Shown one piece after another: positions 23,786-30,884 of a stretch of 64,000 bases of DNA; positions within the stretch are counted from its first letter, which is position 1; each line of letters begins with the position of its first letter. The DNA is from Salimicrobium humidisoli (GTDB taxonomy: Bacteria > Bacillota > Bacilli > Bacillales > Halobacillaceae). A program made the position numbers and the translations under genes. The notes below the pieces were generated by a model, which did not search any database, was not told where the DNA came from, and worked only from the letters and a program-made list of their open reading frames with translations. The stretch covers positions 85,855-149,854 of the forward strand of contig NZ_NSGH01000005.1 in the NCBI RefSeq assembly GCF_002295105.1. Reading direction: 5' to 3'.

Positions 23786-25156
23786 TTACAGATGAGGAAG
23801 GGTGATCGTGAAGACTGTGCCTTCTCCAGGAATGCTCGAGACGCTCGCCGTTCCTCCGTGAATGTCGGTGACTTCTTTGACTATGGAAAGGCCGAGTCCG
23901 GTGCCGTCTGTCGTGCGTGACCGTGCTTCATCCGCCCGGTAGAAGCGGTCGAACGCCCGGCTCATTTCCGCTTCACTCATCCCTATCCCTTCATCCCGGA
24001 CGGAAACTGTGATTTCTTTATCCATATTCTGTAAGGAAACGTGGATGGAAGAATCGGGTTTTGAGTATTTGATGGCGTTGGTGATGAGGTTGTCCCATAC
24101 CGCCTGAAGGAGTTCCGCATTCCCGCTGTATGTTGCTTCATCGAAAGTGTACGTCAACGCCAGTCCTTCCGAGCTGATTCTCCAGTGATAGCGCCGGAGC
24201 GTCTCTTCCAGCTGACGTTTGATATCGAAACTTTGCCGTTCGATAAGATTTCCGCTGTCTTCGATGGACGAAAGAAGAAGGAGCTGCCTCGATAATGTGG
24301 ACAGTCGCTCTGTTTCATCCTGAATAATCTTGATGTATTCTGTTTTCTCTTCTTCGGATAGCTCGGGGCTTTCCAGAAGGTGACTGTAGCCGCGTATGTT
24401 CAGCAGGGGCGTCTGAAAATCGTGACTGACGTTTGATACGAAGTTACGACGGAGCCGATCGACTTCCCCTAGCCGGTCGATCATGGAAGAGAAGTTTCGT
24501 GCAAGCGTTCCGATTTCATCTTTCCGGTGAATGTCGGGATGCACGGTGAAGTCACCTTTTTTGATGACGTTGGTCGTCCGGGAAAGTTTGCGGATCGGGT
24601 GAACGAGAATCCCGGAAAAAAGAAGCATCGCCAGAAGACTCAAAATGACGATGACTACTGCCATCTGACCGAAGAGAATGTGAACTTCGTTAAAAAGAAG
24701 TTTGATATCCGGACGCAGGAACAGCGCATGAGGCTCACCTTCTATCGTTACAGGCACCCCGACGGAATTCCGCAGTTCGTTCGCGAAAAATCCGGTGACG
24801 AAAATCCCTGCCGAAAAATCCCTCATACCGTGATACGTTTCTCCGTCTATGACGCGCTGCACGTCCTCTTCCGGTAGATCCTTTCCGTCAAAAGGATTTC
24901 CGAAAAAACTGGACTTCTCCGGCCCCTTCAGGAACAGCTGATAACCGGTTGAGGCCGTAGTGGACAGGTAGTCCTCCGGATTGTCGGACGACTCGGCGTA
25001 GGAAGCTATCTGTTTTGCGATTTGCATGTTCTTTCGGTCGGTTTCGGGCTTCAGGTTGTTCTGATAGTAAGCATTCGCCAAAAGAAAACCGATGAGAAAG
25101 CTCGCACTCATAATGATAAGGGTGTACAGCAGAAATTTTGTGTAGAGGGACCTCAT
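23786..25156 (-). CDS. hssS: Haem sensor histidine kinase HssS
   Basis: A 456-residue membrane histidine kinase. Membrane span 1 is at residues 8-28, an extracellular sensor domain at about 29-162, span 2 at 164-184, HAMP at 185-237, the phosphoacceptor H245 in SNVSHDFQTPLLNIRG, and the ATPase domain with N box WDNLITNAIKYS, G1 DEGIGM and G2 GTGLGLSIV. Length and layout match HssS, which senses haem stress at the membrane. The start codon overlaps the hssR stop (TAATG), so the two are translationally coupled. Confidence 0.85.
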   Translation of the reverse strand: MRSLYTKFLLYTLIIMSASFLIGFLLANAYYQNNLKPETDRKNMQIAKQIASYAESSDNPEDYLSTTASTGYQLFLKGPEKSSFFGNPFDGKDLPEEDVQRVIDGETYHGMRDFSAGIFVTGFFANELRNSVGVPVTIEGEPHALFLRPDIKLLFNEVHILFGQMAVVIVILSLLAMLLFSGILVHPIRKLSRTTNVIKKGDFTVHPDIHRKDEIGTLARNFSSMIDRLGEVDRLRRNFVSNVSHDFQTPLLNIRGYSHLLESPELSEEEKTEYIKIIQDETERLSTLSRQLLLLSSIEDSGNLIERQSFDIKRQLEETLRRYHWRISSEGLALTYTFDEATYSGNAELLQAVWDNLITNAIKYSKPDSSIHVSLQNMDKEITVSVRDEGIGMSEAEMSRAFDRFYRADEARSRTTDGTGLGLSIVKEVTDIHGGTASVSSIPGEGTVFTITLPHL

Positions 25157-25830
25157 TACCCGTTCACCTCTAATCTGTACCCGACGCCGCGCACCGTCTG
25201 TATGGTGACACTGTGAGTAAGTGGTGCGAGACGCTCTCTCAGTCTTTTTATGTGGACGTTCAGCGTACGCTCGTCTCCTTCGAATTCAAGACCCCACACC
25301 TGTTCAATCAGGTGGTCTCTGCTGAGCACACGGTTGGGGGTGGAAGCGAGGAGAGCGAGAAGGTCGAATTCCTTCAGCGGAAGCATGAGGTGGCTGGTAC
25401 CGATCCGGACGTCGTAATTATTCCGGTCGATTACGAGTTCCCCCGCTGCTAATGACTGGACATTCGGCTTGTCATATCTTCTGAGCACGGCTTCGATCCG
25501 GAACAGCAGTTCTTTAGGTTCGAACGGCTTCACGATGTAATCGTCCGTCCCGGCCCGGTATCCCTGTTCTTTGTCGTGCAATTCGCCTTTAGCCGTAAGA
25601 AGTATGACGGGAAGTCCATAATCTTCCGTGACTATTTTCGTTAAAGTGTATCCGTCCGTTCCGGGCATCATGACATCGACGACAGCCAGATCGATTCCTG
25701 ACTTATCCAGCACGGATATAGCTTCATCTGCATTGGAAGCTCTGTATGTCTCGTATCCCGATGATTCAAGCGTCCGGGAGACGAGCTTTCTGATATAAGG
25801 ATCATCGTCTGTAATCAGTATGGAAGTCAT
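25156..25830 (-). CDS. hssR: OmpR-family response regulator HssR
   Basis: A 224-residue response regulator. The receiver domain has acidic D8-D10, phosphoacceptor D52 in VVDVMMPGTDG and Lys in LLTAKGE; the C-terminal winged helix (about 125-222) contains RTLNVHIKRLRERL and the YRLEVNG end. The ATG at 25830 has AAAGGA eight bases upstream and gives the usual HssR length; an ATG at 25839 lies too close to that site. HssR activates hrtBA. A GTTCACCTT repeat pair upstream at 25877-25896 suggests that it also controls its own gene. Confidence 0.86.
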   Translation of the reverse strand: MTSILITDDDPYIRKLVSRTLESSGYETYRASNADEAISVLDKSGIDLAVVDVMMPGTDGYTLTKIVTEDYGLPVILLTAKGELHDKEQGYRAGTDDYIVKPFEPKELLFRIEAVLRRYDKPNVQSLAAGELVIDRNNYDVRIGTSHLMLPLKEFDLLALLASTPNRVLSRDHLIEQVWGLEFEGDERTLNVHIKRLRERLAPLTHSVTIQTVRGVGYRLEVNG

Positions 25831-25876
25831 GCGTTTCATCCTTTCCTGTACATTCCTTCTTTTAGGATAACAAAAG

Positions 25877-25896
25877 AAGGTGAACGGAAGGTGAAC
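25877..25896 (-). promoter_or_regulatory. Direct-repeat operator (HssR type) ahead of hssR
   Basis: Two perfect copies of GTTCACCTT on the minus strand, two bases apart, lie 47 bases before the hssR start. The pair is nearly identical to that before hrtB, which implies autoregulation. Confidence 0.75.
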
Positions 25897-25972
25897 AAAA
25901 ATCTTAGTACAGGGAGAACAGGCGCTGAATTTGAATAAATTCCAGGCAGATGATATATTTACAAAGTAACTT

Positions 25973-25993
25973 AAATAGTAATGATTACGATTT
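25973..25993 (+). promoter_or_regulatory. Zur box ahead of rpsN2
   Basis: A 21-bp palindrome with left half AAATAGTAAT and right half ATTACGATTT around a central G. It agrees with the B. subtilis Zur box (AAATCGTAAT/ATTACGATTT) at all but one arm position. The position, 65 bases before the S14 paralogue gene, fits repression under zinc-replete conditions. Confidence 0.85.
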
Positions 25994-26058
25994 AGGTTAT
26001 GTTATTTGCTACTATTTCATTAAATATAAATTTATATTTACAGGGAGGTTCATATAGA

Positions 26059-26328
26059 ATGGCTAAAAAGTCGAAAATCGCGAAAGAACAGAAGCGTCAG
26101 CGGATGGTCATGCAGTACGCCGACTTGCGTAAAGAACTGAAAGAAAAAGGGGATTACGAAGCTCTTCGGAAGCTTCCGCGCGATTCATCTCCGACCCGTC
26201 TCACCGGCAGATGTGAAGTGACGGGACGTCCGCGGGGGTATATGAGGAAATTTAAAATGTCGAGGATCGCTTTCAGGGATTATGCACACAAAGGACAGAT
26301 TCCGGGTGTAAGCAAAGCCAGCTGGTAA
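26059..26328 (+). CDS. rpsN: Zinc-independent ribosomal protein S14 paralogue
   Basis: An 89-residue S14 of the C-minus type (B. subtilis YhzA/RpsN2). It has the usual [14 protein letters not shown] start and [15 protein letters not shown] core but lacks the four zinc-binding cysteines of the standard S14; only one Cys (RCEV) is present. Under zinc limitation it replaces the zinc form in 30S subunits, freeing zinc. GGGAGG precedes the ATG at 26059. A near-perfect Zur box upstream supports zinc control. It stands alone with its own terminator. Confidence 0.95.
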   Translation: MAKKSKIAKEQKRQRMVMQYADLRKELKEKGDYEALRKLPRDSSPTRLTGRCEVTGRPRGYMRKFKMSRIAFRDYAHKGQIPGVSKASW

Positions 26329-26353
26329 AAATTTGTGATATTGCTCTAAATTT

Positions 26354-26400
26354 AAAAGCCGCAATAACCAACCGGATCCGGTGTTGTTGCGGCTTTTTGG
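26354..26400 (+). terminator. Terminator downstream of rpsN2
   Basis: AAAAGCCGCAATAAC pairs with GTTGTTGCGGCTTTT and is followed by TTTGG. Confidence 0.8.
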
Positions 26401-26401
26401 T

Positions 26402-26520
26402 TAGTTTCTTCATTAACGTCAACGAGTACAACGTTCGCTTTCTCTTTGGCGACACCGAAGCCGATACCTCCGGATCCGCCCGTGATGACAGCTGTTTTTC
26501 CGTTAAGTTTACCCAGAAGT
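26402..26520 (-). pseudogene. Remnant of a short-chain dehydrogenase/reductase gene
   Basis: On the minus strand one frame encodes LGKLNGKTAVITGGSGGIGF, the glycine-rich NAD-binding start of SDR enzymes, then VAKE, and after a short internal deletion KANVVLVDVNEE, the usual beta-2 strand with the acidic cofactor-selecting residue. An ATG with AAGGAG just ahead (26520s) is one base out of frame with this. Nothing of the catalytic YxxxK part remains. It is a decayed N-terminus of about 40 codons lying against the rpsN2 terminator. Confidence 0.65.
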
Positions 26521-26608
26521 CATTTCTCCTTATACACGCCCCTTTTATCACTGGAAACAGAGGCAGGAAACGAAAGTGGTCCAAGGTACCCCTCTATCCG
26601 GCCTATAT

Positions 26609-26642
26609 AAAAAAAGCCCGTTCATTTTTAATGAACAGGCTG
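26609..26642 (-). terminator. Terminator downstream of yumC
   Basis: On the minus strand AGCCTGTTCATT pairs with AATGAACGGGCT and is followed by seven T. Confidence 0.88.
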
Positions 26643-26650
26643 GGGTGGAC

Positions 26651-27637
26651 TCAGCCGAACATACTTGTGGAATGTTTCGGCTGTACCCGGGCACTCGGGT
26701 CGATGAAATTCTTGGCGTTGTTGACGGCTGTCGGCCCTTCGCCGAAGCCTGAAGCGATCAGTTTCACTTTGCCTGGATACGTACAGATATCTCCGGCTGC
26801 GTAGATACCTTCGATGTTCGTTTCCATCTTCTGATTGACGACGATACTGTTCTTATCGATATCCAGTTCCCATTCCTTAATAGGACCGAGAGAACTGATG
26901 AAGCCGTAGTTGACGATAAGATCGTCGATGTTGATGGATTCTTCTTTCTCGCCCTTCACTTCTTTCAGTACGACCTGGTCGATCGTTTCGTCCCCGACAA
27001 GCTTTTCGGGCGTGAAGGGGGTGAGCGTGCGGACGCTTGAATTCTCCAGCTGTTCCACGCTGTGCTCGTGAGCGCGGAAGTTGGCTCTGCGGTGTACGAG
27101 TGTCACTTCGTTGGCAATCGGCTCCAGCATGAGAGACCAGTCTACAGCCGAATCGCCGCCGCCGCAGATCATGACGTTGTGGTCGCGGAAACGTTCCATA
27201 TTATTGACGTGGTAGTGAAGGTTCGTTTCTTCGAAGCGCTCCGTATCCTTGATTTTCAGTTTGCGGGGTTCAAAAGCTCCGTTCCCTGCAGTGATGATAA
27301 TCGTCTTCGTGTAATGGACATCTTTGTTCGTAGTAAGTTTGAAAGATCCGTCTTCCTGACGCTCTACCGTCTGCACCGCTTCTTCCAGTGTAACGTCGGG
27401 ATCGAACGCCATCGCCTGTTCGGTGAGGCTGTCCACGAGTTCCTGTGCTCTTACTTTCGGGAATCCGGCGACATCGTAGATGAATTTCTCCGGATAAAGG
27501 GCGGTAAGCTGACCGCCGAGATGGGGCAGGCTTTCGATTATGTTGACGGATGCCTGACGCATACCTCCGTAAAAAGCAGTAAACAGGCCGACAGGTCCAC
27601 CACCGATGATTGTAATATCATGAACTTTTTCACTCAT
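26651..27637 (-). CDS. yumC: Ferredoxin/flavodoxin-NADP reductase type 2 (YumC)
   Basis: A 328-residue flavoprotein of the thioredoxin-reductase-like FNR family. The FAD site is [19 protein letters not shown] at the N-terminus, the NADPH site [17 protein letters not shown] near residue 165, and a second FAD contact [20 protein letters not shown] near 290. It lacks the CxxC of thioredoxin reductase. The enzyme transfers electrons from NADPH to ferredoxin or flavodoxin and is essential in B. subtilis. The start at 27637 is set by AGGAGG ahead; the frame extends 8 codons further without support. It is divergent from the NDH-2 gene. Confidence 0.93.
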   Translation of the reverse strand: MSEKVHDITIIGGGPVGLFTAFYGGMRQASVNIIESLPHLGGQLTALYPEKFIYDVAGFPKVRAQELVDSLTEQAMAFDPDVTLEEAVQTVERQEDGSFKLTTNKDVHYTKTIIITAGNGAFEPRKLKIKDTERFEETNLHYHVNNMERFRDHNVMICGGGDSAVDWSLMLEPIANEVTLVHRRANFRAHEHSVEQLENSSVRTLTPFTPEKLVGDETIDQVVLKEVKGEKEESINIDDLIVNYGFISSLGPIKEWELDIDKNSIVVNQKMETNIEGIYAAGDICTYPGKVKLIASGFGEGPTAVNNAKNFIDPSARVQPKHSTSMFG

Positions 27638-27731
27638 ATAGGGAACCTCCTGTATATACAAAAAATCTCTTATTTATAGTTTAGCACAATTATTACAATA
27701 GATAATTATAGAAAGATTCGCAAGCGAAAGG

Positions 27732-27760
27732 TTGAAAAACAGAACAAAAAAAGCTAAGAT
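27732..27760 (+). promoter_or_regulatory. Promoter of the type II NADH dehydrogenase gene
   Basis: TTGAAA at 27732-27737 and TAAGAT at 27755-27760 are 17 bases apart. A cre-like sequence (27778-27791, one mismatch) and a Rex/Fnr-type palindrome lie downstream of the expected start. Confidence 0.55.
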
Positions 27761-27824
27761 GATAGCTGAGACATTTATGAAAGCGTTACTTTCGCAGTAA
27801 TCTTTCGACTTTTTCGCCTAATTG

Positions 27825-27840
27825 TGTGAAATGTGTCACA
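27825..27840 (+). promoter_or_regulatory. Rex/Fnr-type operator ahead of the NADH dehydrogenase gene
   Basis: TGTGA-N6-TCACA is the shared core of the Rex (redox, NADH-sensing) and Fnr/Crp sites. The flanks (A inside the left arm, A after the right) fit Rex better than Fnr. Rex represses ndh in B. subtilis, so the placement in the leader of an NDH-2 gene is meaningful, though which factor binds is inferred. Confidence 0.6.
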
Positions 27841-27865
27841 AATATATAAAATGGATGTGATTGGA

Positions 27866-29086
27866 ATGAACAGACCAAATATTGTTATTTTGGGCGCTGG
27901 TTACGGTGGCATGATGACTGCCTCCAAGCTTCAGAAGAAAGTCAGTGCCGACAGTGCAAACATGACCCTCGTCAACATGCACAGCTACCATTATCAATCT
28001 ACGTGGCTGCATGAAAACGCAGCCGGGACGCTGCATCATGACCGTACGAGAATGGAAGTGGACAGTGTTATCGACACGAACAAGATCAACTTCGTGCAGG
28101 ATACTGTAACAGGTATCGATCCCGATAACAAAAAGGTGAACCTTCTGAACGGGGAAATCTCCTATGATTATCTCGTAATCGGTCTTGGATTTGAGGCTGC
28201 GACGTTCGGAATCAAGGGACTTCTCGAAAACGCCTTTACCATCTCAAGTATCAATAAAGCCCGTCTGATTCGTCAACATATCGAATATAACTTTGCTAAA
28301 TACAATAACGAAAAAGATAAGAAACAGGAACGTCTGAACCTTGTAGTAGGCGGAGCAGGGTTTACGGGCATCGAGTTCGTAGGTGAACTTGCCAACCGTG
28401 TTCCGGAACTGTGTAAAGAGTATGACGTACCGCGTGAAAACGTACGTATCATCAACGTCGAAGCTGCTCCGACAGCACTTCCCGGTTTCGATCCGGAGCT
28501 CGTGGAGTACGCAATGAACTCCCTCGAAGCTCGCGGCGTAGAGTTCAAGCTCGGCGCGATGATCAAAGAAGTTACAGCGGACAAGCTTGTTTACGAACAG
28601 GGTGACGAAATCGAAGAGATCCCTACCAACACAGTCGTATGGGCTGCCGGCGTTCGCGGAAACAGCCTTGTGGAAGAAGCCGGATTCGAATCGAACCGCG
28701 GTCGTACGCCGGTACGTGAAGACCTTCGCCCTAACGGTTACGATGATGTGTTCATCGTCGGGGACTGTGCTCTCATCATGAACGAAGAGACAGAACGCCC
28801 GTATCCACCGACAGCACAGATCGCTATCCAGGAAGCGGAACATACTGCCGGAAACCTTAAACGTATCGTGGAAGGTAACCACAACCTGGAACCGTTCGAG
28901 CCGAACATTCAGGGTACGGTAGCTTCCCTCGGTAACAAAGACGCGATCGGTGTCATTTTCGATGATAAGAAGATTTACGGCTGGACAGCTACTGCCATGA
29001 AGAAAATCATCGATAACCGCTACCTGTGGAAAGTCGGCGGAGCCGCACTCGTTCTTAAAAAAGGTAAACTCAACTTCTTTAAATAA
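27866..29086 (+). CDS. Type II NADH dehydrogenase (NDH-2, YumB/YutJ-like)
   Basis: A 406-residue flavoprotein of the NDH-2 family. The FAD site is [15 protein letters not shown] at residues 4-18, the NADH site [20 protein letters not shown] near 165, and the second FAD contact [14 protein letters not shown] near 295. The C-terminal segment ([18 protein letters not shown]) would attach it to the membrane, where it passes electrons from NADH to menaquinone. The ATG at 27866 is the likely start; the ribosome binding site (GGATGTGAT) is moderate. The leader carries a Rex/Fnr-type palindrome. YumB versus YutJ cannot be settled from this sequence. Confidence 0.92.
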   Translation: MNRPNIVILGAGYGGMMTASKLQKKVSADSANMTLVNMHSYHYQSTWLHENAAGTLHHDRTRMEVDSVIDTNKINFVQDTVTGIDPDNKKVNLLNGEISYDYLVIGLGFEAATFGIKGLLENAFTISSINKARLIRQHIEYNFAKYNNEKDKKQERLNLVVGGAGFTGIEFVGELANRVPELCKEYDVPRENVRIINVEAAPTALPGFDPELVEYAMNSLEARGVEFKLGAMIKEVTADKLVYEQGDEIEEIPTNTVVWAAGVRGNSLVEEAGFESNRGRTPVREDLRPNGYDDVFIVGDCALIMNEETERPYPPTAQIAIQEAEHTAGNLKRIVEGNHNLEPFEPNIQGTVASLGNKDAIGVIFDDKKIYGWTATAMKKIIDNRYLWKVGGAALVLKKGKLNFFK

Positions 29087-29092
29087 AAAGAA

Positions 29093-29127
29093 AAACAAAG
29101 GTCCGGGAACGGGCCTTTGTTTTTTTA
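29093..29127 (+). terminator. Terminator downstream of the NADH dehydrogenase gene
   Basis: AACAAAGGTCC pairs with GGGCCTTTGTT followed by a T run. Confidence 0.88.
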
Positions 29128-29209
29128 AGTGATGGAACGGGCGCTTGCGCTTTTCTGACAGGAATACTACAATATAGCTTGTATCGGAGTGAGAGTAGGG
29201 GGAAGAGTA

Positions 29210-29527
29210 TTGGATATTGTACAGTTTGCGGTTTCCATATTATTGTTTTTCGTTTTGTTTTTCGGAATATCATTTTTATTGAACATGGTATTGCGGATGT
29301 CATGGTTCATGCTTTTCGTTTTTCCGCTGATCGTACTTCTGATCGTGGATGATTTTCCTTTGAACCGTTACTTCCGGGAGCCTGGAGGCGCCCTCAGTGA
29401 TGTGTGGTCTTCGATTCTCGCTTTAAGTGTGTTTGATATCATCATCTTACTGAGCGGCTTCCTCGGCACACTTGCAGCAGGAATTGTCATCCGACTGTTA
29501 CGTAAAAACGGTTATCAAATGTTTTAA
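29210..29527 (+). CDS. yuiB: YuiB-family membrane protein
   Basis: A 105-residue protein with three hydrophobic segments (about residues 5-25, 29-48 and 66-92), matching YuiB of Bacillus in length and in the blocks RMSWFMLFVFPLIVLLIVDDF and LNRYFREPGGALSDVW. The function is unknown. TTG at 29210 is preferred because AGGGGGAAG lies just ahead. It follows the NADH dehydrogenase gene, in keeping with the yum/yui order of B. subtilis. Confidence 0.82.
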   Translation: MDIVQFAVSILLFFVLFFGISFLLNMVLRMSWFMLFVFPLIVLLIVDDFPLNRYFREPGGALSDVWSSILALSVFDIIILLSGFLGTLAAGIVIRLLRKNGYQMF

Positions 29528-29557
29528 GCATCTGAATGTTATTCGGATGCTTATTTT
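29526..29557 (+). terminator. Terminator downstream of yuiB
   Basis: AAGCATCTGAAT pairs with ATTCGGATGCTT followed by ATTTT; a medium-strength terminator. Confidence 0.75.
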
Positions 29558-29640
29558 AATGCACAAATATATAACAAACGATGCCAAAAAGTAAGTCTAC
29601 TCATAAAATGGAAACGAAAAAAACAGCATAAATGGTGTTG

Positions 29641-30003
29641 GTTGCACACCAGGGCAGGAAGTTACGGTTCATCCTTTGATTACACCGATTGATGCACGCC
29701 AATTACGGGGAATCCAGAATGATTAACCATATGAGATAGCCAAGTATTCAGCAAAAGATGAGGAGTATCAGGTGAATCAATCGATGCTTGAGGTATTCTA
29801 TAAGGTTTTGAAGGTAGGGTTGTTTAAAGAGGGTAAACTAGATAGACTATAAGGAAAAGGATGCAACAACATAAGTGTATGCTCTCTTACACAATCGGGA
29901 CCCTTCGGTATTTATAGAGAAGGAAAAACGTTTATTGACCGAAGATGAAGAGAACGATATTAATGTTCAGGTGTTTAAGGATATGGAGGTGGAAAATGAG
30001 TAA
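29641..30003 (+). pseudogene. C-terminal remnant of a rolling-circle replication initiator (Rep) gene
   Basis: In one frame 29641-29852 encodes GQEVTVHPLITPIDARQLRG, an in-frame stop, then PYEIAKYSAKDEEYQVNQSM and LEVFYKVLKVGLFKEGKL; a frame change follows and 29879-30003 encodes FIEKEKRLLTEDEEN and the ending FKDMEVENE. The YEIAKYSAKD...FYKALKG...YSGLFK pattern and a DMEVE-type tail are, as I recall, those of Rep proteins of pC194/pUB110-type plasmids. The HUH catalytic part is missing. The end overlaps the start of the next small gene (ATGAGTAA), as in compact plasmid operons. Similarity should be confirmed by search. Confidence 0.6.
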
Positions 30004-30160
30004 GTTGACGATTCAGTCGCTGGCTATTGGTCTTGTCATAGCAGTTGTTTGGGGATATTTTGCAGAGCTGAGACATGGGGAAGTAGGTTGGTTTATTGGA
30101 CGACTTATATTCATGCCATTATTCGTTTTTGCTATAAGTAGGTTTACGAAATCGGAATAG
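29996..30160 (+). CDS. Small membrane protein next to the Rep remnant
   Basis: A 54-residue protein with two hydrophobic segments (about residues 6-23 and 33-48). GGAGGTGG lies five bases ahead of the ATG at 29996 and the start overlaps the Rep remnant stop codon. No family recognised; Bacillus mobile elements of the rolling-circle kind often carry a small gene in this place. Apparently intact, though its partner gene is broken. Confidence 0.6.
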   Translation: MSKLTIQSLAIGLVIAVVWGYFAELRHGEVGWFIGRLIFMPLFVFAISRFTKSE

Positions 30161-30284
30161 ATGTAGAAAAGTTATTTTGAGTATGCTCATGAGCTGGTTT
30201 GTATTGTCGAAGGAGCCGGGAACTTATGTGTTACTTTAAGGAAAATAACAGATTGGATTTAGTAACTTGGAGGGAAGACCTTTC

Positions 30285-30403
30285 TTGCAGTCGGGTACAT
30301 AATATCTTCAAAAGTTAAAAGAGAAAGGTTTTCCAATCGAGAAACTGCTCAACAGTTATATTGTTCAGAAGGAACGGTTCGAAATAGAATTAAACGGATG
30401 TAA
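30285..30403 (+). pseudogene. Fragment of a LuxR/NarL-type HTH gene
   Basis: From 30311 one frame encodes RFSNRETAQQLYCSEGTVRN and ends in RIKRM, the helix-turn-helix of NarL/LuxR-type regulators. The preceding residues expected for that domain (LQKLKEKGF) lie in the neighbouring frame, so a frameshift separates them. There is no receiver domain and no start codon. It is followed at once by a terminator, as the end of a real gene would be. The 725 bases from 30161 to 30884 otherwise hold only the long inverted repeat noted below. Confidence 0.6.
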
Positions 30404-30405
30404 CG

Positions 30406-30446
30406 TGCGTAAGAAGTTATTGTTTGAGCTTCTTACGCATTTTTTA
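30406..30446 (+). terminator. Terminator after the HTH fragment
   Basis: TGCGTAAGAAG pairs with CTTCTTACGCA and is followed by six T. Confidence 0.85.
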
Positions 30447-30683
30447 TAGAAAATAGAGGCGGTATGCACACAAGCGACATAAAGCGAAAGATGGTGATCA
30501 CGAAAATTCAAGCTTTGTACCCTAACCATATTGTGGGTCACTTTTTCCTTGGGCTCTTTCTATTTAGTTTCGAATTCTACTAAAGGTTAGTTGTGAAACG
30601 TGTGAAATTGTTACAAGCTTGGAAAAATTAGATAAAATATAAGTGAATAGTATATAGAAAAAATAAGGAAAGGAGGAAGTTCA

Positions 30684-30814
30684 TGGCGCAGAAAAAATGG
30701 AGTCTTTAAGTCGTGAAGAACCTTTCACGTAAACTGGATTTCGTTTGGCTCGCAAGGTCGAATTTTGCCCTGCGGCTTATTTTTGGAAAGTGTGAAAGGT
30801 GCAAGGTTCACGAC
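30684..30814 (+). other. Leader peptide frame and long inverted repeat ahead of the orphan gene
   Basis: AAAGGAGGAAGTTC leads to ATG at 30683-30685 and an eight-codon frame (MAQKKWSL) ending in TAA; the same frame then stays open for 46 codons. Directly after the stop, 30710-30728 and 30792-30814 form an imperfect inverted repeat (GTCGTGAA/TTCACGAC and CCTTTCAC/GTGAAAGG) enclosing about 63 bases. The unit could be a structured RNA, an attenuator or the scar of a mobile element. It ends 70 bases before the orphan gene at 30885. Confidence 0.45.
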
Positions 30815-30884
30815 AAAAAGGAATCGGCTTTATCGAGTAATATAAATTATTAATTAAAACTATTTTATAGAAAAGGGTGGTTAA

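Noticed and set aside
30464..30583. Short frame of 39 codons between the HTH fragment and the inverted repeat
   Set aside because: No convincing ribosome binding site and no recognisable product; not called as a gene.
30684..30850. Possible readthrough gene from the mini-frame past its TAA, with a CERC motif
   Set aside because: The frame is open for 46 codons after the stop but has no family match and coincides with the inverted repeat; kept only as an observation about the leader.
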